From an uncultured Burkholderiales bacterium (GTDB lineage: Bacteria > Pseudomonadota > Gammaproteobacteria > Burkholderiales > Burkholderiaceae_E): a stretch of DNA of 14,117 bases. The translations under genes were made by a program, and so were the position numbers. The stretch is from assembly GCA_903923345.1 (NCBI GenBank), contig CAIXXI010000367.1:1-14117 (forward strand), given 5' to 3'. This document shows, one piece after another, positions 13,940-14,117 of this stretch (the stretch's first letter is position 1; every line of letters starts with the position of its first letter). Below the pieces are notes generated by a model. That model searched no databases. It was not told where the DNA came from and worked only from the letters and a program-made list of their open reading frames with translations.

Positions 13940-14117
13940 ATGAGCGACGCGACCCATCCTGATCCCGCCCCGGCCGACCCGCAGTTGCGGATCGAGCCGT
14001 CCGGTCCGGGTGCGCAAGCCTTCTGGGCTGCGGTGGCGGTCGCACTGTCGCAGGGCGTGGACATCGATGCGGTCAGCGCGCAGCGCAAGCCGCTGGCGAT
14101 CATCGTGCCGGCGGGCC
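13940..14117 (+). CDS. N-terminus of an unidentified protein, possibly AddB-like nuclease (3' end outside)
   Basis: An open frame begins at ATG 13940 and is still open at the window edge, giving 59 complete codons starting MSDATHPDPAPADPQL and containing AQAFWAAVAVALSQGVDIDA and then LAIIVPAG. No Shine-Dalgarno is seen; an in-frame GTG at 13922 is an alternative start. A helix of the form FWxAVAxAL, then a short spacer and a strand with VPAG, resembles my memory of the N-terminus of AddB-like PD-(D/E)XK nuclease-family proteins, whose genes stand next to trxA in a number of betaproteobacteria. That is a weak basis, since only the first 59 residues are visible and no motif of the family is reached. 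It is divergent from trxA, with a 131-bp gap shared by both promoters. Confidence 0.6.
   Translation, partial: MSDATHPDPAPADPQLRIEPSGPGAQAFWAAVAVALSQGVDIDAVSAQRKPLAIIVPAG

Overview
The window looks like ordinary core chromosome of a GC-rich betaproteobacterium, most likely order Burkholderiales (family not resolved). The reasons are the gene content and order (rpsP-rimM-trmD-rplS followed by a NUDIX CoA-pyrophosphatase-like gene and a CobD/CbiB-family gene, then rsgA, a pterin dehydratase, a Ste24-type M48 peptidase and orn, then trxA-rho-rpmE2), the zinc-free type B L31 protein, and protein termini typical of that group from memory, such as a Rho starting MHLSELK. No mobile element, CRISPR array, tRNA or rRNA gene, prophage gene or obviously transferred block was seen.

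Layout. Positions 1-946 hold the C-terminal half of an acyl-CoA dehydrogenase. A good promoter then starts the plus-strand operon rpsP (S16), rimM, trmD, rplS (L19), a NUDIX hydrolase and a CobD/CbiB-family membrane protein (1011-5044). This operon joins ribosomal proteins with 30S maturation and tRNA m1G37 methylation. It is met tail to tail, with no spacer, by a minus-strand set: an M48 CAAX-protease-like gene, a 4a-hydroxytetrahydrobiopterin dehydratase and rsgA, read from 7794 down to 5045. Divergent from that set is orn (oligoribonuclease, 7782-8387). The right part is a long minus-strand series read from 13808 down to 8413: trxA, rho, rpmE2, a GT39/ArnT-like membrane glycosyltransferase and a MATE-family transporter. 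At the right edge a plus-strand gene starts divergently from trxA and runs off the window. It may be the N-terminus of an AddB-like recombination nuclease, but that is only a suggestion.

How the genes work together. Most of the window serves translation and RNA metabolism: ribosomal proteins S16, L19 and L31B, the 30S assembly factors RimM and RsgA, tRNA modification by TrmD, transcription termination by Rho, and degradation of the shortest RNA fragments by Orn. The rest is redox (TrxA), lipid or amino-acid catabolism, and envelope functions (GT39, MATE, M48).

No undescribed multi-gene system is visible. The most interesting signals are in the non-coding joints: a stem covering the rpmE2 Shine-Dalgarno, a terminator-like hairpin with a possible promoter in the trmD-rplS gap, a perfect 25-nt hairpin after rpmE2, hairpins and a C-rich tract in the trxA-rho gap, and a 30-bp-spaced direct repeat framing the trxA promoter. 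All of these are read by eye and have not been folded or aligned. No gene-free stretch exceeds 300 bases; the largest are 13241-13487 and 2620-2798.
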